Assembly: GCA_023014485.1 (NCBI GenBank)
Contig: JAJOZX010002359.1
Location: 125,001 to 189,000 of the forward strand
Source: Bathynomus jamesi
Taxonomy: Eukaryota; Arthropoda; Malacostraca; Isopoda; Cirolanidae
Direction of reading: 5' to 3'
DNA length: 64,000 bases
In this document: piece after piece, positions 22,075 through 33,653 of the stretch
Position numbering within the stretch: the stretch's first letter is position 1
Layout of the letters: each line of letters starts with the position of its first letter
The notes under the pieces: model-generated
What the model was told of the DNA's origin: nothing
The model's database searches: none
What the model saw: the letters and a program-made list of their open reading frames with translations, nothing else
Made by a program: the position numbers and the translations under genes

Positions 22075-22380
22075 TTAAGTTTTCTTTATCAAAGTAGACC
22101 TATACAGCTTCAATGATATTGAGATCTGTGATTTGAGTAGGTCATACATAGAATGCGTTGAAGGCCACCAGCTTCCTCTTGTGCTTACAAATAGGTTTTA
22201 ATTATTCCAGCTTTGTGCTTTGGATCATTATCTTGCTGTACAGTGAAGTATGATCTAATAAGTCTTTCACCACTAGGGATAGCATCGTGGGTTAAAAACT
22301 GTTTGTATCTAGCATCATTCAATATGCCATAAATTTTCAGTTTTTCCTTTTTCTTTTTTTCTCTTTGGGCACCCAACAAT
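22075..22380 (-). pseudogene. Tc1-type transposase fragment
   Basis: The minus-strand frame 22379-22185 reads GILNDARYKQFLTHDAIPSG, then FTVQQDNDPKHKAGIIKTYL. This is the central catalytic block of Tc1 transposases with the second Asp (QQDNDPKH). Remnants of the downstream part (AQEEAGG) follow to about 22080. Both ends are lost. Confidence 0.8.
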
Positions 22381-22885
22381 TGAAATGGGTTGTTTTACAT
22401 ACGGGAACTCCAGAGAAACCGAATGTTCTTGTCTCTGGAGCTTTATATCTGTGTCAACATACATCTTTTTCCCAGCACCCACGAGAAATTCCTCCTCTAG
22501 TTATCTTTCACTTGTCTGCATGTGGGATCCTTATGTCCTCACACCCGTCCAAGCAGGAGTTACATACACACCAACAAACTGTCCAGGGTGTCCACTGGTT
22601 TTTGCCTTTAAATATTTGTAATTATATGAGCCACGAAAAAATTACTCCACCATATTCTTACATAACATCCAAAACCTGCCCTAAACACAATAGAGATATC
22701 TTTGGTTTACATCGGCGTGAGAATTTATCTGATACTCTCCTATATTTCCACGGCTATCTCTGCTTGTACAGTCATCCGCTTTCCAAGAAAATTAAAAAAA
22801 ATTCTAGAATTCAGAATTGTCAACAGTCTAATCCAGTGGTACTCATTGTGCGGCTCGTAATGGCATAAGTAGCGGTTTTCGATGC
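22381..22885. other. Unassigned sequence
   Basis: A plus-strand frame at 22365-22868 is open for 167 codons, but its composition and lack of any recognisable motif suggest a chance frame. No gene is called. Confidence 0.4.
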
Positions 22886-24517
22886 ATATGAGAGAGAGAG
22901 AGAGAGAGTTACAAGGAGTTACAAGGAAAAGAAGTACCTCAAAAGGCCTTGCGGCCCATACCGAGGAGGTACCAATGGCAACGGGTGCCACGGAAAATGT
23001 TCTACACACTCAAATAGTGTGCAAGATTTGGTCCAACCTTTTCTTGAAATGAACCACAGAGGAACTGTTCACAACTTCTGAAGGTAACCTGTTCCACGTG
23101 TCACAGATCTTATACGTAAAGTAATTCCCACACACTCCCCTCCATAAACCGTTTCAAATCCAACTTCCAACCATTGTTGCGAGTTGGGTTATCATTTAAA
23201 CTAAACATGTTACTAAAATCGACATCGTTGAACCCGTGTAAGAACTTGAAAACCTCGATCAGTTGACCGCGCAGCCTCCGAGTTTCCAGCGAAAACAAGT
23301 TTAGGGCGCGTAACCATCGATTGTAGCCCATATGCCTAACGGAAGGGATTAACTTTGTGGCCCTCGCCTGCACTCGCTCCAGCCTCTCAATATCTTTCCT
23401 GAGGGTGGGCGACCAGAACTGCACAGCATACTTCAGGTGCGGCCGAACCAGGGAATTGTACAGTGAGAGCACAATCTCCTTGTTCCGAAACTGAAATTGC
23501 CTTCTGATATAACCCAGCAGCTTCTGGGCTTTCTTTTCCACCTCTACCCACTGTTTGGTAAACTTAAGGTCGCTCCTAATTAGCACACCCAAGTCTTTTT
23601 CCAAATCAGTCGCCTCGATATTGCTTCCCAACGTCGAGTAGTCCGACTTGGGATTGGCGTAGCCAATGTGCATCACTTTGCATTTACCCAAGTTAAACGG
23701 CATTTGCCATTTTTCGGACCACTCTCCTATTCTACCTAGGTCCGCACGCAGTTGCTCGATCGCTTCGGGCGTCCCAACATTGGCCCCAAGCTTGGTGTCA
23801 TCAGCGAATGACGATAGTTCCCTGGACTTTCGTGATCCCCTTTCTTAAAGATAGGGGTCACGTTGGCTTCCCTCCAGTCACCAGGCACCTGGCCCGTCTC
23901 CAACGATTTATTAAAGACTGTGGCCAGGTGGGAAGCCACATGGTCGCGCACCTCTCGCAACACTCTGGGGAGAAACTGGTCTGGCCCAGGATCCTTAAAC
24001 GCACACAGTTTGTCTATTCTATCGGCAACGACTGTCGCGGTACATCGAACACTATCCAGGCCAGCACCTTCGTGCCTGACGCCTGGCTCGGGGATGACGC
24101 GGGTGTCCTCCCTGGTGAACACTCCCGCAAAGTACTCATTAAGCACATTAGCGATGTCCGCGTCGGAGGTCCGCAGAACACCGCTTCGGTCCTTTAACGG
24201 ACCTATCTTGCTTCTAATGGGCTTTCTACTATTAACATAACTGAAGAACACCTTAGGGTTCCCCTTGCAGAGGCTTGCCACCCTAGTTCTTCGCTACGTT
24301 TCGCTAGCCTAACCTTCGCCTTCACTTCCCTACACAGGCGGACATACACTTCAGTGTTCTCATGGGAACGATTGGCCTTCGCTCTCCTATACGCTACTTT
24401 CCTACTTCGGATAGCCGAAGCGATGTCACGATTGAACCACTTAGGCTACGTTGAAGCAGGGGTGACCGATTTTGAAGGTATGGCAGCAGACTGCAGCACC
24501 ATCAACTCGTCACGGAG
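22886..24517 (-). pseudogene. CR1-like LINE copy B, 5' truncated and internally deleted
   Basis: Minus-strand non-LTR reverse transcriptase. From 24281 it reads LCKGNPKVFFSYVNSRKPIR, a DADIANVLNEYFAGVFTRED block, then FKDPGPDQFLPRVLREVRDH and a PIFKKGDHESPGNYR motif. Between NYR and SFADDTKLGANVGTPEAIEQ (about 23810-23850) the core of the reverse transcriptase is deleted, but the FADD catalytic box is present. The C-terminal part (23703-23110, NLGKCKVMHIGYANPKSDYS, then NSLVRPHLKYAVQFWSPTLR) continues in frame. The 3' end is at about 22900, directly followed by (CT)n on the element strand. Confidence 0.88.
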
Positions 24518-27500
24518 AGGGAGAGAGAGAGAGAGAGAGAGTTACAAGAAAAAGTAGTACATCAAAAGGCCTTGCGGCCCATACCGAGGAGGTACCAATG
24601 GCAACGGGTGCCAGAGAAAATTTTCTACACACTCAAATAGTGTGCAAGATTTGGTCTAACCTTTCCTTGAAATGATCCACAGAGGAACTGTTCACAACTT
24701 CTGAAGGTAACCTGTTCCACATGTCAGAGATCTTATATGTAAAGTAATTCTCACACACACTAGTCCTAAACCGTTTCAAATCCAACTTCCAACCATTGTT
24801 GCGAGTTGGGTTATCATTTAAACTAAACATGCTTCTAAAATCGACATCGTTGAACCCGCGTAAGAGCTTGAAAACCTCTATCAGTTGACAGCGTAGCCTC
24901 CGAGTTTCCAGCGAAAACAAGTTTAGAGCGCGTAACCGTCGATTGTAGCCCATATGCCTAACGGAAGGGATTAACTTTGTGGCCCTCGCCTGTACTCGCT
25001 CCAGCCTCTCAATATCTTTCCTGAGGGTGGGCGACCAGAACTGCACTGCATACTCCAGGTGTGGCCGAACCAGGGAATTGTACAGAGAGCATAATCTCCT
25101 TGTTCCGAAACTGAAATTGCCTCCTGATATAACCCAACAGCTTCTGGGCTTTCTTTTCCACCTCTACGCACTTTTTGGTAAACATAAGGTCGCTGCTGAT
25201 TAACACACCCAAGTCCTTTTCCAAATCAGTCGCCTCGATATTGTTCCCCAACATCGAGTAGTCCGACTTGGGATTGGCGTAGCCAATGTGCATCACTTTG
25301 CATTTACCCAAGTTAAACGGCATTTGCCATTTTTCGGACCACTCTCCTATTCTACCTAGGTCCGCACGCAGTTCCTCGATCGCTTCGGGCGTCCCATCAT
25401 TGGCCCCTAAACGGAACCCTGAGGAACCCCACTAGCAATGTTCCCTCTAATTTTTTTAAGTCCGTGTGCGCAAGAAATTTTCGATGTGCGCAAGAAATTT
25501 TCGTTGTGCGTACATTTAGATTTATGGTGAAAAATTGTGCAGACTTTTCTGAGCGCTATTATCTTCAAAATGAAATATATATAAATATTAAATACTTAAT
25601 AAATATTATTTTCATAAGATGATAGCTTGATCATTACGGTACTATTAAATGGATATTAAAAAACTGTTTACAATATTGTATATTCTTAAAAAAGAAACAT
25701 TTTATCCACTCTAAAAATATGAATAAAATAAAAAATAGTAAAATAAAATTCAACAAAATAAAGAAATAAAATAAAAATAACATTAATTGAAAATGACTAT
25801 TTTAGTTATCATTTCTCAAAACAATTTTTAGCATTTAGCAATTTAAAATAGACTATCGAGATTAATACATGATTTTATCCATTCACAAAATAGGAATAAA
25901 ATAAAAAATAATTTCATTTTTTATGAATTATGAGATAATTACTATTCGTTTTTATCCAAAAATAAGAAAGAGAAGGTTTATATTCAATGCGTTAATGTAT
26001 AAAAGAAAAAAATGCAAATACATAGAGTAAAAAAAATCTGTATTGCGTAATTGCGCGGACGTCGGCGAAGTCGGGCGGAAGGGGTTAATACTTAAAAGAG
26101 CGACTATAGAGTATGTTGATGCAAATGGTTAGACCTTGTGTGACGGTATATTTTTTAAATTACTTCATTTACTGTCGTGACTCATGATACGCTTGAGCCT
26201 GTGCGCATTTTATTTTGCTGTGTGCGCGGGTTTCACAACGCGTGTGCGCGCGCACACGCGCACACCTTAGAGGGAACAATGCCCACTAGTGACCGAGGCC
26301 CAACCCGAACTAACCCCTTTAATTACAACCCTCTGCCGCCTATTCTTCAGCCAGTTTTCAATCCACTTACCTATTTCCCCACCGATACCCAGCGCGCGCA
26401 CTTTCGCCATTAGCCGGTGGTGAGGTACCTTATCAAAGGCTTTCTGAAAGTCGAGATAAATTATATCAATCGCCCTACTCTTATACTCACTCAACATGAC
26501 GTGGAAAAACTCGAGCGAGTTGGTGAGACACGACCTATGCCGTCTAAACCCATGTTGTGAGTCCCCAAGCAGCTTGTTGGAATCCAAATGGTCAACGATC
26601 CTATCCGCTATTATCCCCTCTAATAATTTACCTAAAACTGAAGTGAGACTAATGGGACGATAGTTCCCTGGACTTTCGTGATCCCCTTTCTTAAAGATAG
26701 GGGTCACGTTGGCTTCCCTCCAGTCACCAGGCACCTGGCCCGTCTCTAACGATTTGTTGAAGACTGTAGCCAGGTGGGGAGCCACATGGTCGCGCACCTC
26801 TCGCAACACTCTGGGGAGAAACTGGTCTGGCCCAGGAGCCTTAAACGTGCTCAGTTTGTCTATTCTATCGGCAACGACTGTCGCGGTACATCGAACACTA
26901 TCCAGGCCAGCACCTTCGTGCCTCACGCATGGCTCGGGGATGATGCGGGTGTCCTCCCTGATGAACACTCCCGCAAAGTACTCATTAAGCACATTGGCGA
27001 TGTCCGCGTCGGAGGTTCGCAGAACGCCGCTTCGGTCCTTTAAAATAACTGAAGAACTCCTTAGGGTTCCCCTTGCAGAGGCTTGCCACCCGTAGTTCTT
27101 CGTTACGTTTCGCTAGCCTAACCTTCGCCTTCACTTCCCTACACAGGCGGACATACGCTTCAGTGTTCTCATGGGAACGATTGGCCTTCGCCCTCCTATA
27201 CGCTACTTTCCTATTTCGGATAGCCGAAGCGATATCACGATTGAACCACTTAGGCTGCGTTGAAGCAGGGGTGACCGGTTTTGAGGGTATGGCAGGAGAC
27301 TGCAGCACCATAAACTCGTCCCGGAATGCACTCCACACTCCCTCAACATCGCCGCCGACCTCTAACCCCATCTCACCTACGCTATCCCGGAGGCTAACAA
27401 AGTCCGCCCGCCGGAGATCGAGCTTACTGCCTCTCGAGTTACTACGCTTCACCCGAGGGACGCACACACGAAACCTAATCAGACCGTGATCACTCCCGCC

Positions 27501-28373
27501 CAATGATTCGTCAACGGTGAGGCCAGTGACGAGGTTGTCTTCGGTCGTGAATACTAAGTCTAGAACGCTTTCGCCTCGTGTAGGCTCATTGACCCACTGA
27601 GTGAGGAAGTTCTCATCAGCAAAGTCAACTAGCCTCCTCCCTTCAGCATCAGCAGTCCTGTCTTCCCACTTTATGCCGCGACAGGTGAAGTCTCCTAAAA
27701 CGACACACACCCTATCCCTTAACAGGCTACGAAGTTCGGTGTACAGGGCTGTATCCTTCTCGAGGAGGAGATGCGGAGGTCTGTACACCAAGATTAACCT
27801 ATAGTTCGTCCCCCCCACATTCAGATCGACGCCAAGCAGCTCCCGTTCCGACCGAAACTGGCAGTCAACCGGACTCAACGTGTCCCTCACGTATATTAGT
27901 ACCCCACCCCCCTCCCGACGGGTGCGGTCTTTGCGAATCATTCTATACCCGGGAATTTCGAACTCCCCAACGTAGTCACTACGATCAGTATGAATCCAGG
28001 ACTCGGTGATAGCAACGATATCCTGGTATTCTGATGCTAAGAGCGCCCGTAGCTCGCAAAACTTGTTCCTAATCGACCTAGCATTAAAAAACATTGCACG
28101 GAGGGAGCCTTCCCTATTCTGACCGCCCCCTAGCACGACCCGTTTCCAGAACAGCCAGGGCTGTCGGGAGTTGAAGAGCCCCTCACCAACAAGGGAGCAA
28201 CTTCCGCAGGAGCCTGAGCCCCCTCCAACGTGGAAGGAGGGTCACCCACCTGTACCTGGACGCACCCTTCAGTTAAAGGTACATCCGCCACCGGCTCATC
28301 ATCATCTCTCCCCGGTGGGGCTCGTCATCTCTCCCCAGACTCGACCTCACCATTCTGTATAGGTGCCGGTCGA
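24518..28373 (-). mobile_element. CR1-like LINE copy A, nearly full length, interrupted
   Basis: Reading the minus strand from 28373, first comes the end of a possible ORF1. Then from 28136 there is an intact apurinic endonuclease domain: FNARSIRNKFCELRALLASE, ITESWIHTDRSD, VVLGDFTCRGIKWEDRTAD, GGSDHGLI. A short deletion and frameshift near 27040 lie before the reverse transcriptase (26992-26282: GPDQFLPRVL, PGNYRPISLTSVLGKLLEGI, LDFQKAFDKVPHHRLMAKVR). A hAT MITE interrupts at 25436-26281. Beyond it GVPQGSV is followed directly by ANDGTPEAIEEL, so the FADD box is missing. A 2-bp loss near 25085 shifts the C-terminal part. The 3' end abuts (GA)n at 24518-24541. Confidence 0.9.
25436..26281. 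mobile_element. hAT-type MITE, 846 bp, copy 2
   Basis: Homologous to 2715-3512 along its length, in the opposite orientation. Ends CAATGTTCCCTCTAA / TTAGAGGGAACAATG are flanked by perfect 8-bp repeats CCCACTAG at 25428-25435 and 26282-26289. It is inserted within the reverse-transcriptase coding region of LINE copy A, so it is younger than that LINE. Confidence 0.93.
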
Positions 28374-28398
28374 GAGAGAGAGCGAGAGAGAGAGAGAT
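28374..28398. repeat. (GA)n flanking the LINE 5' end
   Basis: A GA-rich microsatellite immediately beyond the 5' end of LINE copy A. The same motif lies at the 3' ends of both LINE copies (22890-22908 and 24518-24541). Confidence 0.85.
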
Positions 28399-28512
28399 TT
28401 GGATATATTCAATCAATAGACAGTCAAAAACTAATAAAAAAAATTAAATTCTTGAAGCATAAGATAGACACACAAAGTGTTAAATAATTTTGTAAATAAA
28501 CGTACGAAAACT

Positions 28513-28714
28513 GGATCACCTGAAGATCCGTCACCCCAGCCTTTTTTAGTTAGCTTTATAAGGCTAACTAAAAAAATATCACGACCTAACCTAACCAATC
28601 GTCAAGGCTGTACAGTTGACCTAACGATTGGTTAGGTTCGGTCGTGATATTTTCGTTAGTTAGCCTTATAAGGCTAACAAAAGAAGGCTGGGGGCCCTGA
28701 TCTTCAGGTGATCC
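28513..28714. repeat. Palindrome of the TTAACCTAACC family, copy c
   Basis: Outer arms GGATCACCTGAAGATC / GATCTTCAGGTGATCC enclose ACCCCAGCC, TTATAAGGCTAACTAA and the core CACGACCTAACCTAACCAAT. The loop contains GGCTGTACAGTTGACC. It shares the TTATAAGGCTAACTAA arm with copies a and f. Confidence 0.85.
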
Positions 28715-28852
28715 AAATATTTTACATTCACAAAAAATGGCAAAGCATAATAAGTTAAGTTGTCTATAAATTTACGTTTTCTCGACTAGCTAATCTTTAA
28801 ATATTATAAACTATTGTAATGTAACTGTAATTGGTTGTGTAATGTCTATTTT

Positions 28853-28934
28853 TGGGAAGCAATATGTTAAAGTGATTAACACTGGGAAGCAATATGTTAA
28901 AGAGAGGTTCCTGGGAAGCAATATGTTAAAGTGA
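28853..28934. repeat. Three tandem copies of a 30-bp unit
   Basis: TGGGAAGCAATATGTTAAAG starts at about 28853, 28883 and 28912, followed by variable GTGAT or AGAGG. No coding context. Confidence 0.85.
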
Positions 28935-29777
28935 TCCTAAACTTTTCATAACTATCATATGCATGGTATAAAAGTTAATGACGAATATAACTGAAATTTT
29001 TTCCTTAACAATACAAATAAACGCCACTGTATACACAGTATACAGTATATATGGGCATATACTGCACAGTGATATAAGAAAATGGCACCAGATAAGCATA
29101 ATTAATTTTAAACCCAGCAAAACAGAGAGTAAAGGATTCAAACAATATGATTGCAGTCAGTCATAAACAATGAAACCAATAAACGAAAAAGAAGACGTAT
29201 GACTGAACAGTGCATTCAGTTTATTGTTGGTTAAACTGTCCTCTTTTCATTTAAACAAAATCGTTTAAAAGAGATTTATCAAACCTGGAATAGTTTGAAG
29301 TATAAAAGATGATTGAGTGATGGACACCGTAATGGGGCTGACAGTATAGTGAACGTTTGAGCTGAGAAAACACCTTGAAAATAAAAAATGTACAACACTC
29401 ACCACAAACAACGTGGGATTCGGGATATTTGTTCCTTCTCCAGGAGGCAACCGAGCTGTGACACACCTGCGAAGACCACCAGTCGCTGTCCCAAAGAAAT
29501 CTCTGCTTGATGACGAAGTCTGTTCCCTACTTTGAGATGGGATAGTACCAAAATAAATAATGTGGCATTCACTTTCAGCGGCTTTATAGCCAATATTTTG
29601 AAAGAGGAATAGTCACAAAATTTCGAAACTACGAAGGATCGAAATCTCGAAGTTTCGAAATTCCAATCACGTGAAATTCAACCAGATACGGTGTGATTCA
29701 CACTCCGTTTCGGTACGACGAGCCATTTCAGTTCCGTTCTGAGCTTCAGAGTGTGTACTGTCTCCAATTCATTCTCA
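28935..29777. other. No gene seen upstream of the split peptide frame
   Basis: AT-rich DNA with a GATCGAAATCTCGAAGTTTC quasi-palindrome at about 29620-29665. It could contain the promoter of the split peptide gene, but no TATA or initiator element is asserted. Confidence 0.4.
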
Positions 29778-30262
29778 ATGGAAATTTTTATATTTTTGCT
29801 CGCTGTGATTTTGCTAGTTGTTTATTCTCACCAGTAGCGGTCCTAGCTTACATGACGCCCTGGGCGAACCTCACCTTCAGCGCCCCCCCCCCCTGTTCGC
29901 CAACACACACACATTCGAATCCCCCCAAAATAAAGGACAGACATAACTCTTTCACAAAATAACTTTTTATTGGACTAATTGTTGGAACTTCAGAACCAAA
30001 ACAAAGACTCAAATTTCTGAATTTTACAAATCCTTCATCACGTAAATAGAATAACTCACTTAAGAGAATGTAATTATGATACTATGAACAGGAAAAATAC
30101 AAATTAAATTGCACAACTGCCATAAATAAACTAGAGAATCAAATTTCTAAATTGTACAAATGCTCTATCACATAAATAGAATAAGACACTTAAGAGAGGG
30201 TAATTATTATGCTACACTTTGAACAAGAAACAAAATAAATTGCACCACAGCACAACTGCCAT

Positions 30263-33200
30263 CTAAAGCCTGACTCTTCTTACCTTCCTTGATGCAAAGT
30301 CATGAATTAAATCATCATATGAAATCTGCTCAGCAATTGTATGATTTATACTGATGATGGCCAGACCGGTAAGGCGTTCCTGTGACATAGTTGAACTCAG
30401 GTAGGATTTGATGAGCTTCAGCTTTGAAAAGCTCCTCTCTGCTTCAGCAACAGTGACTGGAAGAGTAAGACCAATTCTGAGAGCAGTCCACAAATTTGGA
30501 TATATTTCAGAGAGCTCCCTTTCATGGATAAATGTCAGCAGTTCAAGCAAGGATATGGTCTTTGATGGCAAGTCAGGCAAGTTCTTCAGCTCCTGTGCAA
30601 GCTCTCTGCCATCCAAGTCAGATTGTCCCTTAAAGTGTAGTGTAGTACTAAGGTTCACACATTGTTCTGTCAGCTCCTCAAATGTGAGATTTTGGAAATG
30701 TGTCAGCACTCCAAACTTCTATCCCACAATTTCCAACGTGGAAAATCTTTCCTGAATGGCTGATGTTGCAGCATCAACCACTGCATTGAAAAATGTCACC
30801 TCCAGCTTCTTCAAAGCATCAATCAAGGGCTCATCAGATGCTTCATAGGAGAAGTGCCGCTTTGTGGACCTCAGCCGTTTTTGTTTTAACACAGCCTCCA
30901 CATTCATTTGTTCACAGATATCTGTGGCTGCCATTTGTGCACCCACAAAACCTGTTGCCCTGTAATTGCGGAGACCTCTCTCTGTTTTTTTTAGGAGATT
31001 TACTGCAACATCAACGTGCATGCTAGGAGACTGCATCTGCTTGCTCACATGCTGAATTTGGCACAACAGGTCATGCCACACCACTGAACAAATGGCGAAG
31101 CGGTATGACCCAACCTCCTCTGACAGAGATTGAGCCTCGACCTTTATTACAGAGTCTTTGGTGTGGTCCCTCACCTCGATCAGTGCATCTCTCACTGCAG
31201 CTGCCTGATATCTCAGGGGCTCCACACTCTTGATCTTGCTTTCCCACCTTGTATCAGACCACATCTTCAATGTGATGTTCACATGTTTTTTCAAAATGGC
31301 CCATCGTTGTGTGGAGGCTGAAAACAAGTTGTAAAGCTTCTGCAAGATGCCAAAGTAACTTGTGGCATCAATAGATCCCTTAGCAGCATCGGCCACAAGC
31401 AAATTCAGAGAATGAGCCCCACATGGAACAAACAGAGCTCTGGGATTAATTTCTAGGAGCCTGGATTGAACACCCTTGTTTTTTCCCCTCATGTTGGCCC
31501 CGTTGTCGTATGATTGTCCTCTACAGTCCATGAAAGGAACTTTTAGCTCCTCCAGTCTTTTCAGAATCAGAGATGCCAAATGTTGACCAGTGGACTCCTC
31601 TGTCTCCAAAAACCCCATGAAATGTTCCTTTATATGGGGCTTCCCCTCCAGTGACACAACCCGAATCACAACTGACAACTGTTCAGTGTGGCTGATATCT
31701 GGAGTGCAATCTAGAATTATTGAAAAAAACTTTGATTGTTTGATGTCGCTCACCATTGCTGAAATGGTCTTGCTGCTCGACAAATCAATGAGTTCGTTTT
31801 GTATGTGGTGGCCGAGGTAGCTGGTGTGACTGGAGGTCCCTTTTTGGACACGGTTAATGTGCTCTTGCATTATAGGATCAAATTGTGCCATCAGTTCAAC
31901 TTCTTTCAGAAAATTGCCATTTGATGGTGAGAACAATTTTTCTGTATGTCCCCTTAGTGCCAAATTCCTAACTGCCAGAGAATGCACAATAGCAGTGAGA
32001 CGTGTCAGCACCGCTCTCCATCTCAACTTCTCAGCCTCCAGAAGTGCCATCTCCTGCTTGTCAATGGTCTCCCCCTTTCTCATCCTCACTGCCAGTTCTT
32101 TCCAGATTTTCATAGAATTTAGGTGTTCTGAACTGTTGTCATGTGATGTGAGCAATGAGCTTGCATGCTTCCAGTCCGAGAGTCCCAAACTTGTTAAATT
32201 TATTTTCCTCTTGGAAAATAATGTACAACAGAAACAGAAAAGGCTGTTGTTTTTTAAGGAATAGACCAACCAACTTCTGGTTATATTTTCCCCACTAACC
32301 AATGACTTCCTGAAGTATTGATGGTGGAAACTTCTTCCGTCACTGTCGTTTCTAGGGAATACAAAGTCAGATGGTACTTGACTTGGTCCCCTGGAAACCA
32401 GTTGTGTCCGAATTCTCTCAGTCAGAACTGAAGGCCAGTTAGCAGGGTCGGTGGACAGAGACTCATCCTCAGGAGGCGATTCTGCTCCAGGCCTTTCTAA
32501 TAGAAAGAACAAGAGCATTACTCATTAGTATACACACCTAAGTTAGATAACACATTATTCACAGCACTTTGTTATGGTGGTGGTGTTATGGAATTATGGT
32601 GGTGAACCACCACACATACCCAGTAACCCAGACCCAGTGATAATAACATTATAATTTATAACTGTTTGCAAAATGCTTTGCAGGGATGCACACACATACA
32701 CATACACACACACGTACACACTCACAGACATATGTGCACACAAACTCACCTGAAGAGTCCTGCCGGGGAGAAGTAGAAGCAAATGGGTCTTCATCCTCAG
32801 GATCAGACTGCATTTGTGGAGACATATGTGAGGCTGAGGAGGTAGATGGCTCCTCAGCCTCAATAATGGCAGAAGTAGACGGCTTCTCATCCTGGCTAGT
32901 GGCAGAGGGTGTTCCAAAATATTTCAAAAGTGCCCCTGCAAATAGTAAAATAGAACATAACAGACCAATGCATGAATAGGCTAGTACAATTAATTTAACA
33001 TGTTATTAAGCACAATTTATTAAACTTTTAGAATAGGAAACAAATGAATAATACAACCTCCTTGGTTAATGGCTAATTATATACATAATAGTCAAAGGTG
33101 GGCAGTTGCGCCGCAAAAAGTTGCGGCGCAACTTGCGGCGCAACATTTTTGGTTGCGCTTGCGCTTGCGGCGCAACTTTTTGGAAAGGGTTGCGCTTGCG

Positions 33201-33653
33201 CGTGCGGCGCAACTATTTCAGCAGAGTTGCGGTTGCGGTTGCGGCGCTACAAAAATTGTTGCACGTGCCCACCACTGCAGATATACGTTAAATGCAAAGG
33301 TGGGCAGTTGCGCCGCAAAAAGTTGCGGCGCAACTTGCGGCGCAACATTTTTGGTTGCGCTTGCGCTTGCGGCGCAACTTTTTGAAAAGGGTTGCGCTTG
33401 CGCGTGCGGCGCAACTATTTCAGCAGAGTTGCAGTTGCGGTTGCGGCGCTACAAAAATTGTTGAGCGTGCCCACCACTGATAATAGTACACTTCAAATGA
33501 CTCAGAAAGCTATATCACAAAATAGCAGTGCAATATAGCAGTGAAGAGTAGATGACATAGCTCTATACCTTTATCTTTTGCTCGTTTCTCCTCTTCTTCT
33601 TTCCTCTTTTTTCTAAACTGAGCACCTGATAGCTTTGACCTCTTCTTATCCAT
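30263..33653 (-). pseudogene. hAT transposase, ZMYM1-like, three exons, one nonsense codon
   Basis: Exon 1 33653-33569 (MDKKRSKLSGAQFRKKRKEE) has a GTATAG donor. Exon 2 32935-32750 follows a TTTGCAG acceptor (GALLKYFG across the junction, then serine-rich) with a GTGAGT donor. Exon 3 from 32496 follows TTCTATTAG, and the codon phases match at both junctions. Exon 3 encodes a TTF-type zinc-finger region (NNSLFCFCCTLFSK), the DUF4371 part of the RNaseH-like core (FFSIILDCTPDISHTEQLSV with a catalytic Asp, QSYDNGANMRGKNKGVQ, PCGAHSLNL) and the hAT dimerisation end (TVAEAERSFSKLKLIKSYLS). The frame is open from 32518 to 30722. One TAG at 30721-30719 interrupts it, then the same phase continues to the natural end at 30263. 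Apart from that codon it looks functional. Confidence 0.9.
33093..33479. mobile_element. Nested hAT-type MITE made of two 185-bp units
   Basis: Ends CAAAGGTGGGCA and TGCCCACCACTG lie between perfect 8-bp repeats ATAATAGT (33085-33092 and 33480-33487). It consists of two near-identical 185-bp units, 33093-33277 and 33295-33479, separated by a 17-bp linker. Each unit is GC-rich and packed with TTGCGGCGCAAC-type palindromic motifs. It lies in intron 1 of the hAT transposase. The frames across it merely translate the repeats. Confidence 0.92.

Noticed and set aside
22365..22868. 167-codon plus-strand frame
   Set aside because: No motif, no homologue in the window, unusual composition.
23808..24240. 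Plus-strand frames over LINE copy B
   Set aside because: Antisense shadows of the reverse transcriptase.
28853..28934. Possible CRISPR-like array
   Set aside because: Only three 30-bp direct tandem repeats with no unique spacers, in a eukaryotic context.
33098..33480. Open frames in several phases rich in Cys, Ala, Leu and Arg
   Set aside because: Translation of the TTGCGGCGCAAC repeats of a MITE with target duplications, not a gene.
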